Assembly (NCBI RefSeq): GCF_003583405.1
Contig: NZ_QXEC01000018.1
Span: 1-64,000 of the forward strand
DNA: 64,000 nucleotides
Source: Micromonospora radicis
Lineage (GTDB): Bacteria; Actinomycetota; Actinomycetes; Mycobacteriales; Micromonosporaceae
Direction of reading: 5' to 3'
Shown: in pieces, positions 48,722 to 57,502 of the stretch
Numbering within the stretch: position 1 is the first letter of the stretch
How the letters are laid out: each line of letters begins with the position of its first letter
The notes under the pieces: generated by a model
The model's input: only the letters and a program-made list of their open reading frames with translations
The model's database searches: none
Told to the model about the DNA's origin: nothing
Translations under genes and position numbers: made by a program

Positions 48722-50185
48722 ATGACGAGCCAGCCGGCAACCGGTCATCCCGGGGCGCAGCTCGGCGGACTGGTGCCGCAAGCCGCGCCGCAGGAGACCC
48801 GAGCCGAGGTCGGGACGACGGCGGTACTGCCGTACGCGAGATCCCGGGCGTCGTCACGCACGCGCCGGCTCCGTGCCTGGATGCTGACGCTCCCCATCGA
48901 CGTCGCCGCGCTGACCACACCGTTACTGCTGACCCAGACGTACTGGCGCGGAATGCTTGCCTACGCCGTGCTGGCCGTGGCGACCTTCTGGTCCGGCGGG
49001 CTCTACCGGCCGCGCCGACACCTGAGCATCCTCGACGAACTGCCGGCCCTCGGCGGCCGGTTGCTGACCTCCGCGGCGGTGGTCGCCATCATCGCCGCAC
49101 AGCGGCACTCCTCTGTGGAGTACGTGAGCGGCTTCATGCGCGACGTCGCGCTCTCGGCGGGGCTGGTCGTCGTCGGGCGGACGGTCAGTCGTGCGCTGAT
49201 CGTCCTCGTCCGCAAGCACCGCTGGGTGGAGCACAACGCCATCATCGTCGGCAGCGGACCGACCGGCCTCGAACTGGCCCGGCTGTTGCGCCGTCATCCG
49301 CGCTACGGCCTGCGCTTCGTCGGCTGTGTGGACGCGACCTCGCGGCAGAAGACCGGGGTCCTGCCGCTCAGCGGCAACCTCGACGATCTCGAACATCTGG
49401 TGCGGCTGCTGGAGTGCGAGGTACTGGTCGTCGCCGACCCGGACTGCTCCGAGTCCACCCTGATGGAGACCGTGTTGCGTCCGCGCAGCGCCCGCTGCGA
49501 CCTCTGGGCGGTGCCCGGCCTGTGGGGCTCGCGTTCGCAGGGCGGCTACTCCGACCACATCGGAGCCATTCCGATCGTCAAGATCGGTGACGTCACGTTC
49601 TCCGGTCCGAGGTGGGCCATCAAGCGCGCCTCCGACATGGTCTTCGCCACGGTCGCGCTGGTGGTACTGAGCCCGGTGCTACTGCTCTGTGCCATCGCCA
49701 CCTTCCTCGCCGGCGGTCGGGGTGTCCTCTTCCGGCAGGAACGGGTCGGCCGGTACGGCAGACCGTTCAAGGTCATCAAATTCCGCACGATGCGTCCCCT
49801 GGACGAGCAGGAGTCACAGACCAGATGGTCCATCGCGGACGAGGGCCGGGTCGGGCCGGTCGGTAGGTTCATGCGCCGCACCTCGCTGGACGAACTACCC
49901 CAACTGTGGAACATCCTGTGCGGTGACATGAGCGTGGTCGGTCCCCGGCCGGAACGGCCGCACTTCGTGGAGAAGTTCTCGGCGGAGTACCCGAACTACG
50001 CGGCCCGGCACCGGGTCCCCGTCGGGTTGACCGGGCTCGCGCAGGTCAGCGGATTGCGCGGGGACACACCGATCTCCGACCGGGCCCGGTTCGACAACTA
50101 CTACATCGAGAACTGGTCGCTCTGGCTCGACATCAAGGTCGTGCTGCGTACGGTCGGGGAGGTGCTCCGCGGCAGCGGTCGCTGA
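48722..50185 (+). CDS. initiating sugar-phosphate transferase (WcaJ/WbaP-type polyprenyl phosphoglycosyltransferase)
   Basis: ATG 48722, after GGGGGAGCG, gives 487 residues; the frame upstream lacks homology. Four or so helices (e.g. IDVAALTTPLLLTQTYW) precede a Rossmann-like domain (NAIIVGSGPTGLELARLL), a further helix and the bacterial sugar transferase domain: RASDMVFATVALVVLSP, FRQERVGRYGRPFKVIKFRTM, RRTSLDELPQLWNIL, SVVGPRPERPHFVE. It transfers the first sugar-1-phosphate onto undecaprenyl phosphate to start repeat-unit synthesis. It is followed by a convergent glycosyltransferase gene and preceded by LCP. Confidence 0.95.
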   Translation: MTSQPATGHPGAQLGGLVPQAAPQETRAEVGTTAVLPYARSRASSRTRRLRAWMLTLPIDVAALTTPLLLTQTYWRGMLAYAVLAVATFWSGGLYRPRRHLSILDELPALGGRLLTSAAVVAIIAAQRHSSVEYVSGFMRDVALSAGLVVVGRTVSRALIVLVRKHRWVEHNAIIVGSGPTGLELARLLRRHPRYGLRFVGCVDATSRQKTGVLPLSGNLDDLEHLVRLLECEVLVVADPDCSESTLMETVLRPRSARCDLWAVPGLWGSRSQGGYSDHIGAIPIVKIGDVTFSGPRWAIKRASDMVFATVALVVLSPVLLLCAIATFLAGGRGVLFRQERVGRYGRPFKVIKFRTMRPLDEQESQTRWSIADEGRVGPVGRFMRRTSLDELPQLWNILCGDMSVVGPRPERPHFVEKFSAEYPNYAARHRVPVGLTGLAQVSGLRGDTPISDRARFDNYYIENWSLWLDIKVVLRTVGEVLRGSGR

Positions 50186-50203
50186 CCCGGACGGCGCCGG
50201 CGG

Positions 50204-51178
50204 TCAGCCGCCGGCCCTCCGCCTCGTCACGTCGGCGATCGCCGCGGACCAGTGGTGGGCGAAGCGTGCCAGGCTGTTCTCCGCCCGGACGAAGGCGGTG
50301 ACCTCGGCGACCGCCTGGTGTCGCGACGGCAGGAGGGTCAAGGCCCGGGTGAACTCGTCCAGGTCACCCGGGGACGCGGTGAGGTCGCGATAGGACGGCA
50401 CCGCGCGGACGAGAGTGTGGACATAGCCCACCCGGCTCGCCAGCACGGGCGTACCGCTGGCAATCGCCTCCAGGATGCCCAGCGAGCACGCCTCGTAGTC
50501 ACTCGGCGCCAACACGCAGTCCGCCGCCCGTATCCAGGTTCTCAGCTCGGTCGGCGCGAGCACACCGAGGCTGGTCGCGCCGTCGACGCGACCCGAGCCG
50601 GCGGTCAGCAACCGGTAGCCGGCGCGCGACGCGGCAGCCACCGCGATGTCGGGTCGCTTGCGCGCCTCCGCCCGCCCGATGAAGAGCGCCAGCCGTTCGC
50701 TCGCGCCGATCCGCAACCGCTCGCGGGCGACCCCACGGTCGCCGGTGTCGAACATCGTGGTGTCGATCCCGTTCGGAATCACGCGGTGGACCCGAAGCCG
50801 GTACCAGCGCGCCACCTCTGCCGCCGTCGGCTCGGAGACCGCGACCCGGTACGCGTCGACGCCCGCCCAGACCTCCTTGGCCGCCCCCTTGACCAGGAAC
50901 TGCGTCTTCCAGGGCAGGGAGTAGTCGTTGGTCCGGGTACCGAGCCGAACGTGGTCGACCCAACAGCCGTGATAGACGTGGATGCGCGGCGTACCGGTGC
51001 GCCGGCTGACCATCCCGTTCGTGATCGCGAGGTCGTACGAGAGCTTGCCGACGTCGGCCGCGCCGATCACCGTGGCGACGCCGCCGAGTCCGTCGACGAC
51101 GTCGCTGAGCGTGTGGCAGAACCGTTCGACCCCGCCCGAGTTGCTGGTCGGATCCGGGCTGACGATCACGACTCTCAT
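50204..51178 (-). CDS. glycosyltransferase family 4
   Basis: ATG 51178 overlaps the GT2 stop (ATGA) and gives 324 residues, starting MRVVIVSPDPTSNSGGVERF with the GT4 acceptor-side Gly-rich loop. The donor-binding half has RVIPNGIDTTMFD, LALFIGRAEARKRPDIAV and the E-x7-E motif in ADCVLAPSDYEACSLGILEAI. It is a retaining GT-B enzyme using a nucleotide sugar. It probably acts in the same repeat-unit assembly as the adjoining genes; specificity is unknown. Confidence 0.9.
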   Translation of the reverse strand: MRVVIVSPDPTSNSGGVERFCHTLSDVVDGLGGVATVIGAADVGKLSYDLAITNGMVSRRTGTPRIHVYHGCWVDHVRLGTRTNDYSLPWKTQFLVKGAAKEVWAGVDAYRVAVSEPTAAEVARWYRLRVHRVIPNGIDTTMFDTGDRGVARERLRIGASERLALFIGRAEARKRPDIAVAAASRAGYRLLTAGSGRVDGATSLGVLAPTELRTWIRAADCVLAPSDYEACSLGILEAIASGTPVLASRVGYVHTLVRAVPSYRDLTASPGDLDEFTRALTLLPSRHQAVAEVTAFVRAENSLARFAHHWSAAIADVTRRRAGG

Positions 51179-52077
51179 CGTCGGGCCCACCCGGTGAGGC
51201 GCCGTCGGGCGGCCCGGGCCAGTGGCGTCATCCTCCGGACGAACAGCGACACCTGCTCGGGCACCGGCCGACGGATCAGGCCCTGCTCGCGCAACCAGGC
51301 GCCGTGCTTGCGCAGGAAGTACCAGTTGTTGCGGAGCACCGAGTGCTCGTACCGGAGCTTGGACTGCCGATCGATGCCACCGCCACGCCGGGAACGCACG
51401 TAGGTGTAGCCCCGGTCCGTCACCAGGACCCGGTGGCCCGCGCGGGCCGCCGACACGTACAGGTCCGTCTCCTCCCGGTAGAAGTTGCCGGTGTACGCCT
51501 CGTCGTACCTGACGACGTCGAAGACGGCGCGCCGGAACAGCGCGTTGGCGGGCATCCACACGCATGGCGCCCAAGCCGTTTCGGGGAAGATCCCGGGCTG
51601 ATCGAGTCGCGGCCCGCCGGGCGATCTCGGTGCCCGCGCGACCGACTCTGCCACGTCCTGCACCGTGTCGAGATTGAACCACGGCACGCCGACGACGTCC
51701 GCGCCCGCCTCGTCGGCGACCCGCAGGAGTTCGACGAGGAGGTCCGTGCTGGGAACGTCGTCGTCGTCGATGATGAACAGCCACTCCGAGGTGGTGGCGT
51801 CGATGCCCATGTTCTTGGCCTTCGGCGGTCCCACGTTGCGGTCGTTGACGAGGACGTGGAGCCGAGCGTCCTGGTCGGCGAGGCGCCGCAGCCGGTCGGC
51901 CGTGTCGTCGGCGCTGCCGTCGACCACGAAGACCACTTCCCGCACGTACGGTTGCGCCAGCGCCCACCGGGCCCTGGCCTCGGCGAGTTGACCACGGTTA
52001 CGGGTGGGCACCACCACCGACACCATGGCCCCGCTCGGACGCTCCGCCTCGTCCCGTGTCGGCGCTGCTGTCACCAT
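51175..52077 (-). CDS. glycosyltransferase family 2
   Basis: The start is at 52077 with GGAGG close upstream; a GTG codon just after it is also possible. The ~300-residue GT-A protein has VSVVVPTRNRGQLAEA at ~19-34, the nucleotide-binding VFVVDGSADDT and the metal-binding DDDD stretch in LFIIDDDDVPSTDLL (~106-120). ETDLYVSAARAGHRVL near 210 corresponds to the catalytic ED-type region. It inverts the anomeric centre using a nucleotide sugar. It overlaps the GT4 gene by 4 bp. Confidence 0.9.
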   Translation of the reverse strand: MVTAAPTRDEAERPSGAMVSVVVPTRNRGQLAEARARWALAQPYVREVVFVVDGSADDTADRLRRLADQDARLHVLVNDRNVGPPKAKNMGIDATTSEWLFIIDDDDVPSTDLLVELLRVADEAGADVVGVPWFNLDTVQDVAESVARAPRSPGGPRLDQPGIFPETAWAPCVWMPANALFRRAVFDVVRYDEAYTGNFYREETDLYVSAARAGHRVLVTDRGYTYVRSRRGGGIDRQSKLRYEHSVLRNNWYFLRKHGAWLREQGLIRRPVPEQVSLFVRRMTPLARAARRRLTGWARR

Positions 52078-52092
52078 GACCTCCGAACCGGC

Positions 52093-53940
52093 CTACCGGA
52101 CGCCGCGCCGGAGCCCCGCCTGGCCGACGAGGATGCCGGCCATGATGCCGGTCACCAGCGGCCACCGGCTCGTCTCGGACAGGAACGGCGCGGTCATCAG
52201 GCACGGCGGCGCGATCAGACAGAACGCGGCGCTGACCCGGCTCACCAGGTCACTGTCGGGATCGCGCAGCCGAGCCAACGCCACCAGGCCGGCGACCACG
52301 AAGAAGAGCACGACGAGCAGTGGCGCCAGCGGGCCGTAGCGCAGCCAGTCCTGCAACAGCTGGTTGTGCACGTAGATCCGCTCGGCCTGGTCGGCGGCCA
52401 CGCCCGGGAGCTGCGGGGCGAGCGGCCCGATGCCGGTCCAGGGGTTTGCTCGTACCTGCTCCCAACCGATGCGAAGGTCGTCGAGATGCCCACTGGTCGA
52501 GGCCGCCTGGTGCTCGGCGCTCGCCGGCCCGGGAGCGGGGCGGGGCGCGGCGCCGGGAGCCTCGGCCGACCCGGGCGAGGAGACCTGCCCGGTCGGCTGT
52601 GGCGGCTCGCTCTGCCCGGTCGGCTGTGGCGCCGCCCTCTGCCCGGTCGGCGCACCGGTTGCCGCCGGCTCGCTGGTCGCCGGGGATCCGCTCGCTGCCG
52701 GCGGTGGGCTCGCCGACGGCGCATTGGGGTCGGCCGACGCGGGCCCCGGGTCGGTCGGGTCGGCCGGCGCAGGCGCCGGATCGGTCTGGGCGGGCCCCGG
52801 ATCGGTCGGCGCGGGCGCCGGTTCGGTCTGGGCGTTATCGCCACCGGCGAGTTCGAAGCTACCCGCGCTGCGCAGACCGACATCCCCGGCCAGACCCGGC
52901 GCGGCGAACACCACCGCCGCCACCACAACGCCCACGAACGCGAGCTGCTGGAAGGTCCGCCGCCAACGGGCCCCGGACAGTACGAGGGCGACGATGACGA
53001 CGACCAGGGCCGCGAGCCAGACGCTGCGGCGGAAGCTGACGACGACCAGCAGCGGTGCCGCGACCGCGACGGTCAGGTGCCGCCAGTCCCAGCGCCATCC
53101 GGCGTACCCGAGCATGCCGAGGGAGACCGCCGCCGCGATCGCGGGCAGCGCGGAGTCGTAGTAGACGAAGTAGGCGCTGAGTCGCTCGTCGGCGATCTCG
53201 CCCAGCGCGATGGCGACCGCTGCCGCGACGAGCAGCAGGGTCAGGGCCGCGCCGACCGTCGGCATCAGCGACTTCCGGTCGTCCGGTAGCCACCGCAGGC
53301 TCATCCCGATGACGAGCCCCAGCAGCAGTAGGACGAAGGGTCGGGCGTTCTGGTTGACCGCCGAGAAGACCGACTGCCCGTGCAGCAGACCGACCCCGGT
53401 GGCCACGGCGACGAGCCCCGCGGCGATCCCGATCAGCATGCCGCCCGGGGAACGGAGCTGAGGCCGCTGCGCCGGCCACCACCGGGCGACAGCCGCGAGC
53501 GCGGCCGTCAGCGCGAGCGGCAGGACGGCCGGGATCTTCCCCGTGCTGATCAGCAGCTGGTGCCCCAGCGTGGTCAGCTCCCCGAAGCGCCCGTTGGGCT
53601 TGATCTCCTGGGCGAGCACAGCCACCAGCACGATCCCCGTCACGGGCAGGCGAAGCACCAGCAGCGGCAGCGCCACCGCGAGGACGATCCCGACGGGTGC
53701 CGGCAGCGCCCAGGCGAGGTACGCGGCGGAGAACACCGCCATCGCCCACGACGCCCAGCCGAGCGGATGCCGCGCGGTGGCGGTCAACGGGCGTAGCGCC
53801 TGCCGGAGTAGGTCCGACCCGCGCCCCGTGTCGTCGGCCGCCGCGGGTCGACCGGCCGGTTGCTCGGGCGTGTGCGGTTCGGTGTCGGTGGCCGAACCAG
53901 TCGACGGTCCACTGGAACCCATCGCCCCTCTGGAACCCAT
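52093..53940 (-). CDS. O-antigen ligase/polymerase-like (Wzy/WaaL) membrane protein with Pro/Ala-rich insertion
   Basis: The 615-residue protein has about ten to twelve helices in residues 60-350 and 535-610. The large extracytoplasmic loop near the end carries VRANPWTGIG (498-505) and IYVHNQLLQDW (522-532), the G-x-G and H residues of the Wzy_C/O-antigen ligase family. Between the core helices and this loop lies a ~108-residue Pro/Ala/Thr-rich segment (371-478) with repeats (PAPAPTDPGPAQTDP; PTGQ three times), unusual for the family. It should polymerise or transfer glycan repeats outside the membrane. GT2 follows 15 bp downstream. Confidence 0.85.
   Translation of the reverse strand: MGSRGAMGSSGPSTGSATDTEPHTPEQPAGRPAAADDTGRGSDLLRQALRPLTATARHPLGWASWAMAVFSAAYLAWALPAPVGIVLAVALPLLVLRLPVTGIVLVAVLAQEIKPNGRFGELTTLGHQLLISTGKIPAVLPLALTAALAAVARWWPAQRPQLRSPGGMLIGIAAGLVAVATGVGLLHGQSVFSAVNQNARPFVLLLLGLVIGMSLRWLPDDRKSLMPTVGAALTLLLVAAAVAIALGEIADERLSAYFVYYDSALPAIAAAVSLGMLGYAGWRWDWRHLTVAVAAPLLVVVSFRRSVWLAALVVVIVALVLSGARWRRTFQQLAFVGVVVAAVVFAAPGLAGDVGLRSAGSFELAGGDNAQTEPAPAPTDPGPAQTDPAPAPADPTDPGPASADPNAPSASPPPAASGSPATSEPAATGAPTGQRAAPQPTGQSEPPQPTGQVSSPGSAEAPGAAPRPAPGPASAEHQAASTSGHLDDLRIGWEQVRANPWTGIGPLAPQLPGVAADQAERIYVHNQLLQDWLRYGPLAPLLVVLFFVVAGLVALARLRDPDSDLVSRVSAAFCLIAPPCLMTAPFLSETSRWPLVTGIMAGILVGQAGLRRGVR
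52509..52830. repeat. degenerate tandem repeats within the O-antigen ligase-like gene
   Basis: Units such as GGTCGGTCGGCGCGGGC and CCGGTCGGCTGTGGCGG recur in tandem. In the minus frame they code for PAPA(P/D)xxDPGPA and (Q)PTGQ motifs. The reading frame is kept throughout, so this is a coding repeat and prone to length variation. Confidence 0.7.
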
Positions 53941-54270
53941 CGCCGCCCTTGCCCCGTGACCGGATCCACCGGCCCGCGCGGCCCGGAACCCACTGACAAC
54001 TCTGCCGGCCGGTGCCGTGACGGTCGCCGGACGACCACAATCGAGGCGCCGGGTGACCGGAGATCCGTGCTCTGTGGTGGGTCGAACGTCACGGCGCTAC
54101 GGCCGTGGCACACAGTATCAGGCCCGACGGCGACGAACAGGGCCCGAAGTTTCGCCCGGCGCAGCCCACCGGCACCGGGTTTCAGTACTATGCCCGCGAA
54201 GCGTCCCGACTTCCGAGGGGCCGCCGCGCCAAGGTCTTCCGACGAGGTCGTCGACACCACCGGAGCCGAG
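53941..54270. other. divergent intergenic region upstream of the beta-helix gene
   Basis: This 330-bp region separates two divergent genes. A frame in phase with the beta-helix gene stays open (ATG at 54190), but its content lacks homology and GGAGCCGAG precedes ATG 54271. TACTAT near 54187-54192 is a possible -10 element; I see no convincing -35. Confidence 0.5.
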
Positions 54271-55971
54271 ATGATCACCCGCCGCGGACTGTTCGCCGTC
54301 GCCGGTGGCATGGTCCTGGCCGGTGACGCCCCACGCCGCAGGCGGGTCGTACTGCCGGCGCCCTCCGGCGGCGACGACACCGACGCCCTCAACACCGCCC
54401 TCCGGGGCGGCGCGGGTGGTCTCGTCCACGGTCGCCCGGGGGCCCACTACCAGGTCAGCGCGCCACTCCTGGTGCACAGCGGGACGACCCTGGTGATGAT
54501 GGAGTGCACGGTCACGTTGACCACGGGCAGCCGCTGCAACCTGCTCACCAACCCGGCGGCCGTCGATGGCGGTCGAGACCGGAACGTCACCGTCATCGGC
54601 GGCACCTGGATCCGTGCCGTGGATGTCGGCGGCAGCGGCACGGAGCTGCACACGCTGCTGTTCCGGCGGGTGGACCACCTGGTGCTGCAACGACTGACCG
54701 TACGGACCTCCGGCGACAAGTACGCGATCTCGCTGGGCGACGTCACCGACACCACCGTCAGCCACATCCGGTTCGACGTGCGCTCCGACGGCGTCCACCT
54801 CCAGGGGCCCGCCCGCCGGACCCGGATCGCCACGATCCGGGGTAGCACGGGCGACGACACGATCGCCGTCACCCCGCGCGACTGGCAGTCGTACGACGAC
54901 GTCTCGGGGCCGGTCGCCGACACGGTCATCGAGGACATCGACGTCACCTCGGCCGCGACGCTGGTCAAGGTGCTCGGCGGATCACCGGAGACCGCGGCGC
55001 TGCGCACCACCGTCCGTGGGGTGGCCGGCCTCGCGCACAACAACGTCATCTGGACCGGCGACGACACCGCGGAATGGCGTACCACCGGTGGTCACGTGGA
55101 CGATCTGGTGGTGGAGGGGGTCTCCGCGACCACCGTCCCCGGCCGACACGTGGTGTACGTCAACGGCTCGAACGTCGGCCGCCTGCGCATCCGGGGGTTG
55201 ACCTTCGCCGACCCGGCCGCGGACGGCGCGCTGGTTCGGGTCTCGCCGCTGGCCGCCGCGGCCTTCCCGGAGCTGACCGTGGAGGGCGTCCACGCGGCGC
55301 ATCTCGGTGCCGGACCGGTCGTACGCGTCGATCCCACCGCCCGGGTCCAGCGACTCCGGGTCGACCGGCTGACGGTCGCCGCGTCCGCCCCCGGCGCCGC
55401 GGTCCTCCAGGTCGCCGGAACGGTGGACGAGCTGACCGTGCAGCGGGTCAGCGCCACCACGACCGGCGACAGCTACCTGCTGGAGCTGCCGCACTGGGCG
55501 ACGGGAGCCACGGTGCGGCAGGCGAGCATCTCCGACACGGGGGTCGCCGGTCGGGGTGGCGGGCTGGTCGCCGCCACCGCGGCCACCCATGTCCTGCCAC
55601 AGGTGGCCTTCAACAACGTGCGGACGACGAACAAGTCGTGGTTGGCGGACCTGAACACCCGCACCGAACTGCTGGTGTCCCGCGTGACCGTCGAGGACAC
55701 CACCGGCGGTGTGGCGAAGGTACGCCGGTCGGGTGCGACCGTGATCCGGGGCGACACGCTGCGGACCGCGCCCGGCTCGGCGGGGGTGTCGATCGGCGCG
55801 GGCGGCTCGGTGACCTCGTACCTGGTGGACCTGGCGGTGGACGTCAGCCGGCTGGTCCGGTCCGACGGCAGCACGGCCACCAACACCAACGCCGAGCTGC
55901 CGTGCGGCGTCGGACCGGTGGTGTGCGCCGGCCTGACGTGGCGGCACCTGCACACCGGCGCCAGCTACTGA
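54271..55971 (+). CDS. secreted right-handed parallel beta-helix protein (pectate-lyase/GH28-like fold)
   Basis: The 566-residue protein has a Tat-like N-terminus (ITRRGLFAVAGGMVLAGDA) and, after DDTDALNTALRGG, repeating coils of beta-helix type: TLVMMECTVTLTTGSRCNLL, DRNVTVIGGTWIRAV, DHLVLQRLTVRTSGDKYAI, DGVHLQGPARRTRI and later equivalents. The DGVHLQ and GDDTIAV segments sit where GH28 and related enzymes carry acidic catalytic residues, so a glycan hydrolase or lyase activity is plausible but not proven. It is the only plus-strand gene among the right-hand glycan genes and could process the exopolysaccharide. Confidence 0.8.
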   Translation: MITRRGLFAVAGGMVLAGDAPRRRRVVLPAPSGGDDTDALNTALRGGAGGLVHGRPGAHYQVSAPLLVHSGTTLVMMECTVTLTTGSRCNLLTNPAAVDGGRDRNVTVIGGTWIRAVDVGGSGTELHTLLFRRVDHLVLQRLTVRTSGDKYAISLGDVTDTTVSHIRFDVRSDGVHLQGPARRTRIATIRGSTGDDTIAVTPRDWQSYDDVSGPVADTVIEDIDVTSAATLVKVLGGSPETAALRTTVRGVAGLAHNNVIWTGDDTAEWRTTGGHVDDLVVEGVSATTVPGRHVVYVNGSNVGRLRIRGLTFADPAADGALVRVSPLAAAAFPELTVEGVHAAHLGAGPVVRVDPTARVQRLRVDRLTVAASAPGAAVLQVAGTVDELTVQRVSATTTGDSYLLELPHWATGATVRQASISDTGVAGRGGGLVAATAATHVLPQVAFNNVRTTNKSWLADLNTRTELLVSRVTVEDTTGGVAKVRRSGATVIRGDTLRTAPGSAGVSIGAGGSVTSYLVDLAVDVSRLVRSDGSTATNTNAELPCGVGPVVCAGLTWRHLHTGASY

Positions 55972-55996
55972 TCGCCCCGGCGGGGCGGCCCGCCGG

Positions 55997-57502
55997 TCAG
56001 AGCGCCCGGCGGGACAGCACCCGTCTGAGATCGGCCACGGTGAGCGCCCGGGTGAGCAGCACCGCCGCAGCGAACAAGCCGCCGGCCAGCGCCGCCTCGA
56101 CCGGCCAGGGCAACCGGACCAGCCAGAGCAGAGCGACCGTGGCTGCTCCGGCGAGGAACACGCTCGCCAGCTCGCGCACGGGCAGCCGCGCCGTCATCGC
56201 CCGGGCCGCCAGCAGGCACGTCCCGACGCCGATGATCAGTTCGGTGCCGGCGGCGACCGCCGCCGCGCCGGTCGCTCCCCACCGGGCGCACGCCCAGAAC
56301 TGGGCCGCGAGGTTGGCCACCGCCATCGAGACGGTCAGCACCGCGATCGGCCGGACCAGCCCGAGCGCGGAGCAGATGGTCGTGCCGACGTAGCCGAGCG
56401 TGACGCCGACGAAAGCCACGGCAAGCAGGATCAGCGGCCGGACCGCCGGGGCGTAGTCGTCGCCGTAGAGGTAGCCGACGAGGGCGGGCGCGAGCGCGAT
56501 CAGCAGGACCGCCGTGCCGGCACCGATCACCACCCCGGTACGCGTGGCCAGGCTGAGGATCAGCTCCCGACGGTGTGCGTTCATGGCGAGGCTGGTCGCC
56601 ACGATCGGCAGCAGCGGAGCCACCAGCATGGCCGGCCCGAGTTGCGCGACGTCCAGGAACTTGTAGGCGGCCGAGTAGTAGCCGACCTCGGCGGCACCCT
56701 GCAGGTGGAACAGCACCACCGAGCCGAGACGGTAGTAGACCATCACCGCCAGCGAACTGACCGCCAACGGCCAGCTCAGCGCGAAGATCCGGCCCGCCTC
56801 CGCCCAGGACGGTCGGCCGAGCGGCACCAGCCGTCGGTTGATCAGCACGCCGATGCCGGTCTGCACCGTGACGACGGCGACGAAGAGCCAGGCGAGCAGG
56901 ACGACCTCGCCGCCGGTACGGACGATGACGACGACGGCGACCAGCCAGAGGACACCCTGGACGAGGGCGAGGACGGCCGACACCTCGGGACGGAAGCGGG
57001 CGGTCGCGCCAGCGGTGAGGATGGCGGCGGCGGAGAGTGGCGTGGCGACCGCGATGACGCTGACGATTCCGCTGGACGCACCGAACGCCCCCTGGGCGGC
57101 CAGCACGAGCAGGACGGCGGTCGCCGCCAGCGCCACCAGGGTGCGGATGAGCAGCCCGGTGCCCAGGATGCGGCCCGCCGCGACCTTCTCGCGCGCGATC
57201 CGGGAGCTTACCGTGATCGTGGTGCCCATGTCGGCGACCTGCGCCGCCGCCGTACCGAGGGTGAGCGCGAGGGCGAAGAGACCGTACCCGTCCGGGTTCA
57301 GGTAGCGGGCCAGCATGGACGTGGTCGCCATGCCCACCACCAGGCCCACCAGCCGCAGCCCGAAGGAGACCAGGGTGGCCAGGCTCAGGCCGCGCGCGGA
57401 CCGCGAACCGCCCGAGGCGGCCCGGTCGGCCGCCGGGGCGCTGCCGACCGACGCGGTGTCCCGCTCGTCGGGCTCGGTCGTGGCCGAGCCCGGGGAGGTC
57501 AT
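55997..57502 (-). CDS. polysaccharide flippase (Wzx/MurJ-like MOP superfamily)
   Basis: The 501-residue protein has about fourteen predicted helices. It begins with LVSFGLRLVGLVVGMATTSML followed by ARYLNPDGYGLFALALT, the N-terminal signature of Wzx-type flippases. It would move the lipid-linked repeat unit across the membrane before polymerisation. Its gene overlaps the upstream glycosyltransferase by 4 bp (ATGA), the last of a row of minus-strand glycan genes. Confidence 0.9.
   Translation of the reverse strand: MTSPGSATTEPDERDTASVGSAPAADRAASGGSRSARGLSLATLVSFGLRLVGLVVGMATTSMLARYLNPDGYGLFALALTLGTAAAQVADMGTTITVSSRIAREKVAAGRILGTGLLIRTLVALAATAVLLVLAAQGAFGASSGIVSVIAVATPLSAAAILTAGATARFRPEVSAVLALVQGVLWLVAVVVIVRTGGEVVLLAWLFVAVVTVQTGIGVLINRRLVPLGRPSWAEAGRIFALSWPLAVSSLAVMVYYRLGSVVLFHLQGAAEVGYYSAAYKFLDVAQLGPAMLVAPLLPIVATSLAMNAHRRELILSLATRTGVVIGAGTAVLLIALAPALVGYLYGDDYAPAVRPLILLAVAFVGVTLGYVGTTICSALGLVRPIAVLTVSMAVANLAAQFWACARWGATGAAAVAAGTELIIGVGTCLLAARAMTARLPVRELASVFLAGAATVALLWLVRLPWPVEAALAGGLFAAAVLLTRALTVADLRRVLSRRAL

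Noticed and set aside
52509..52830. possible CRISPR-like or intergenic repeat array
   Set aside because: Repeats are degenerate, have no unique spacers of constant length and keep the coding frame of the O-antigen ligase-like gene.
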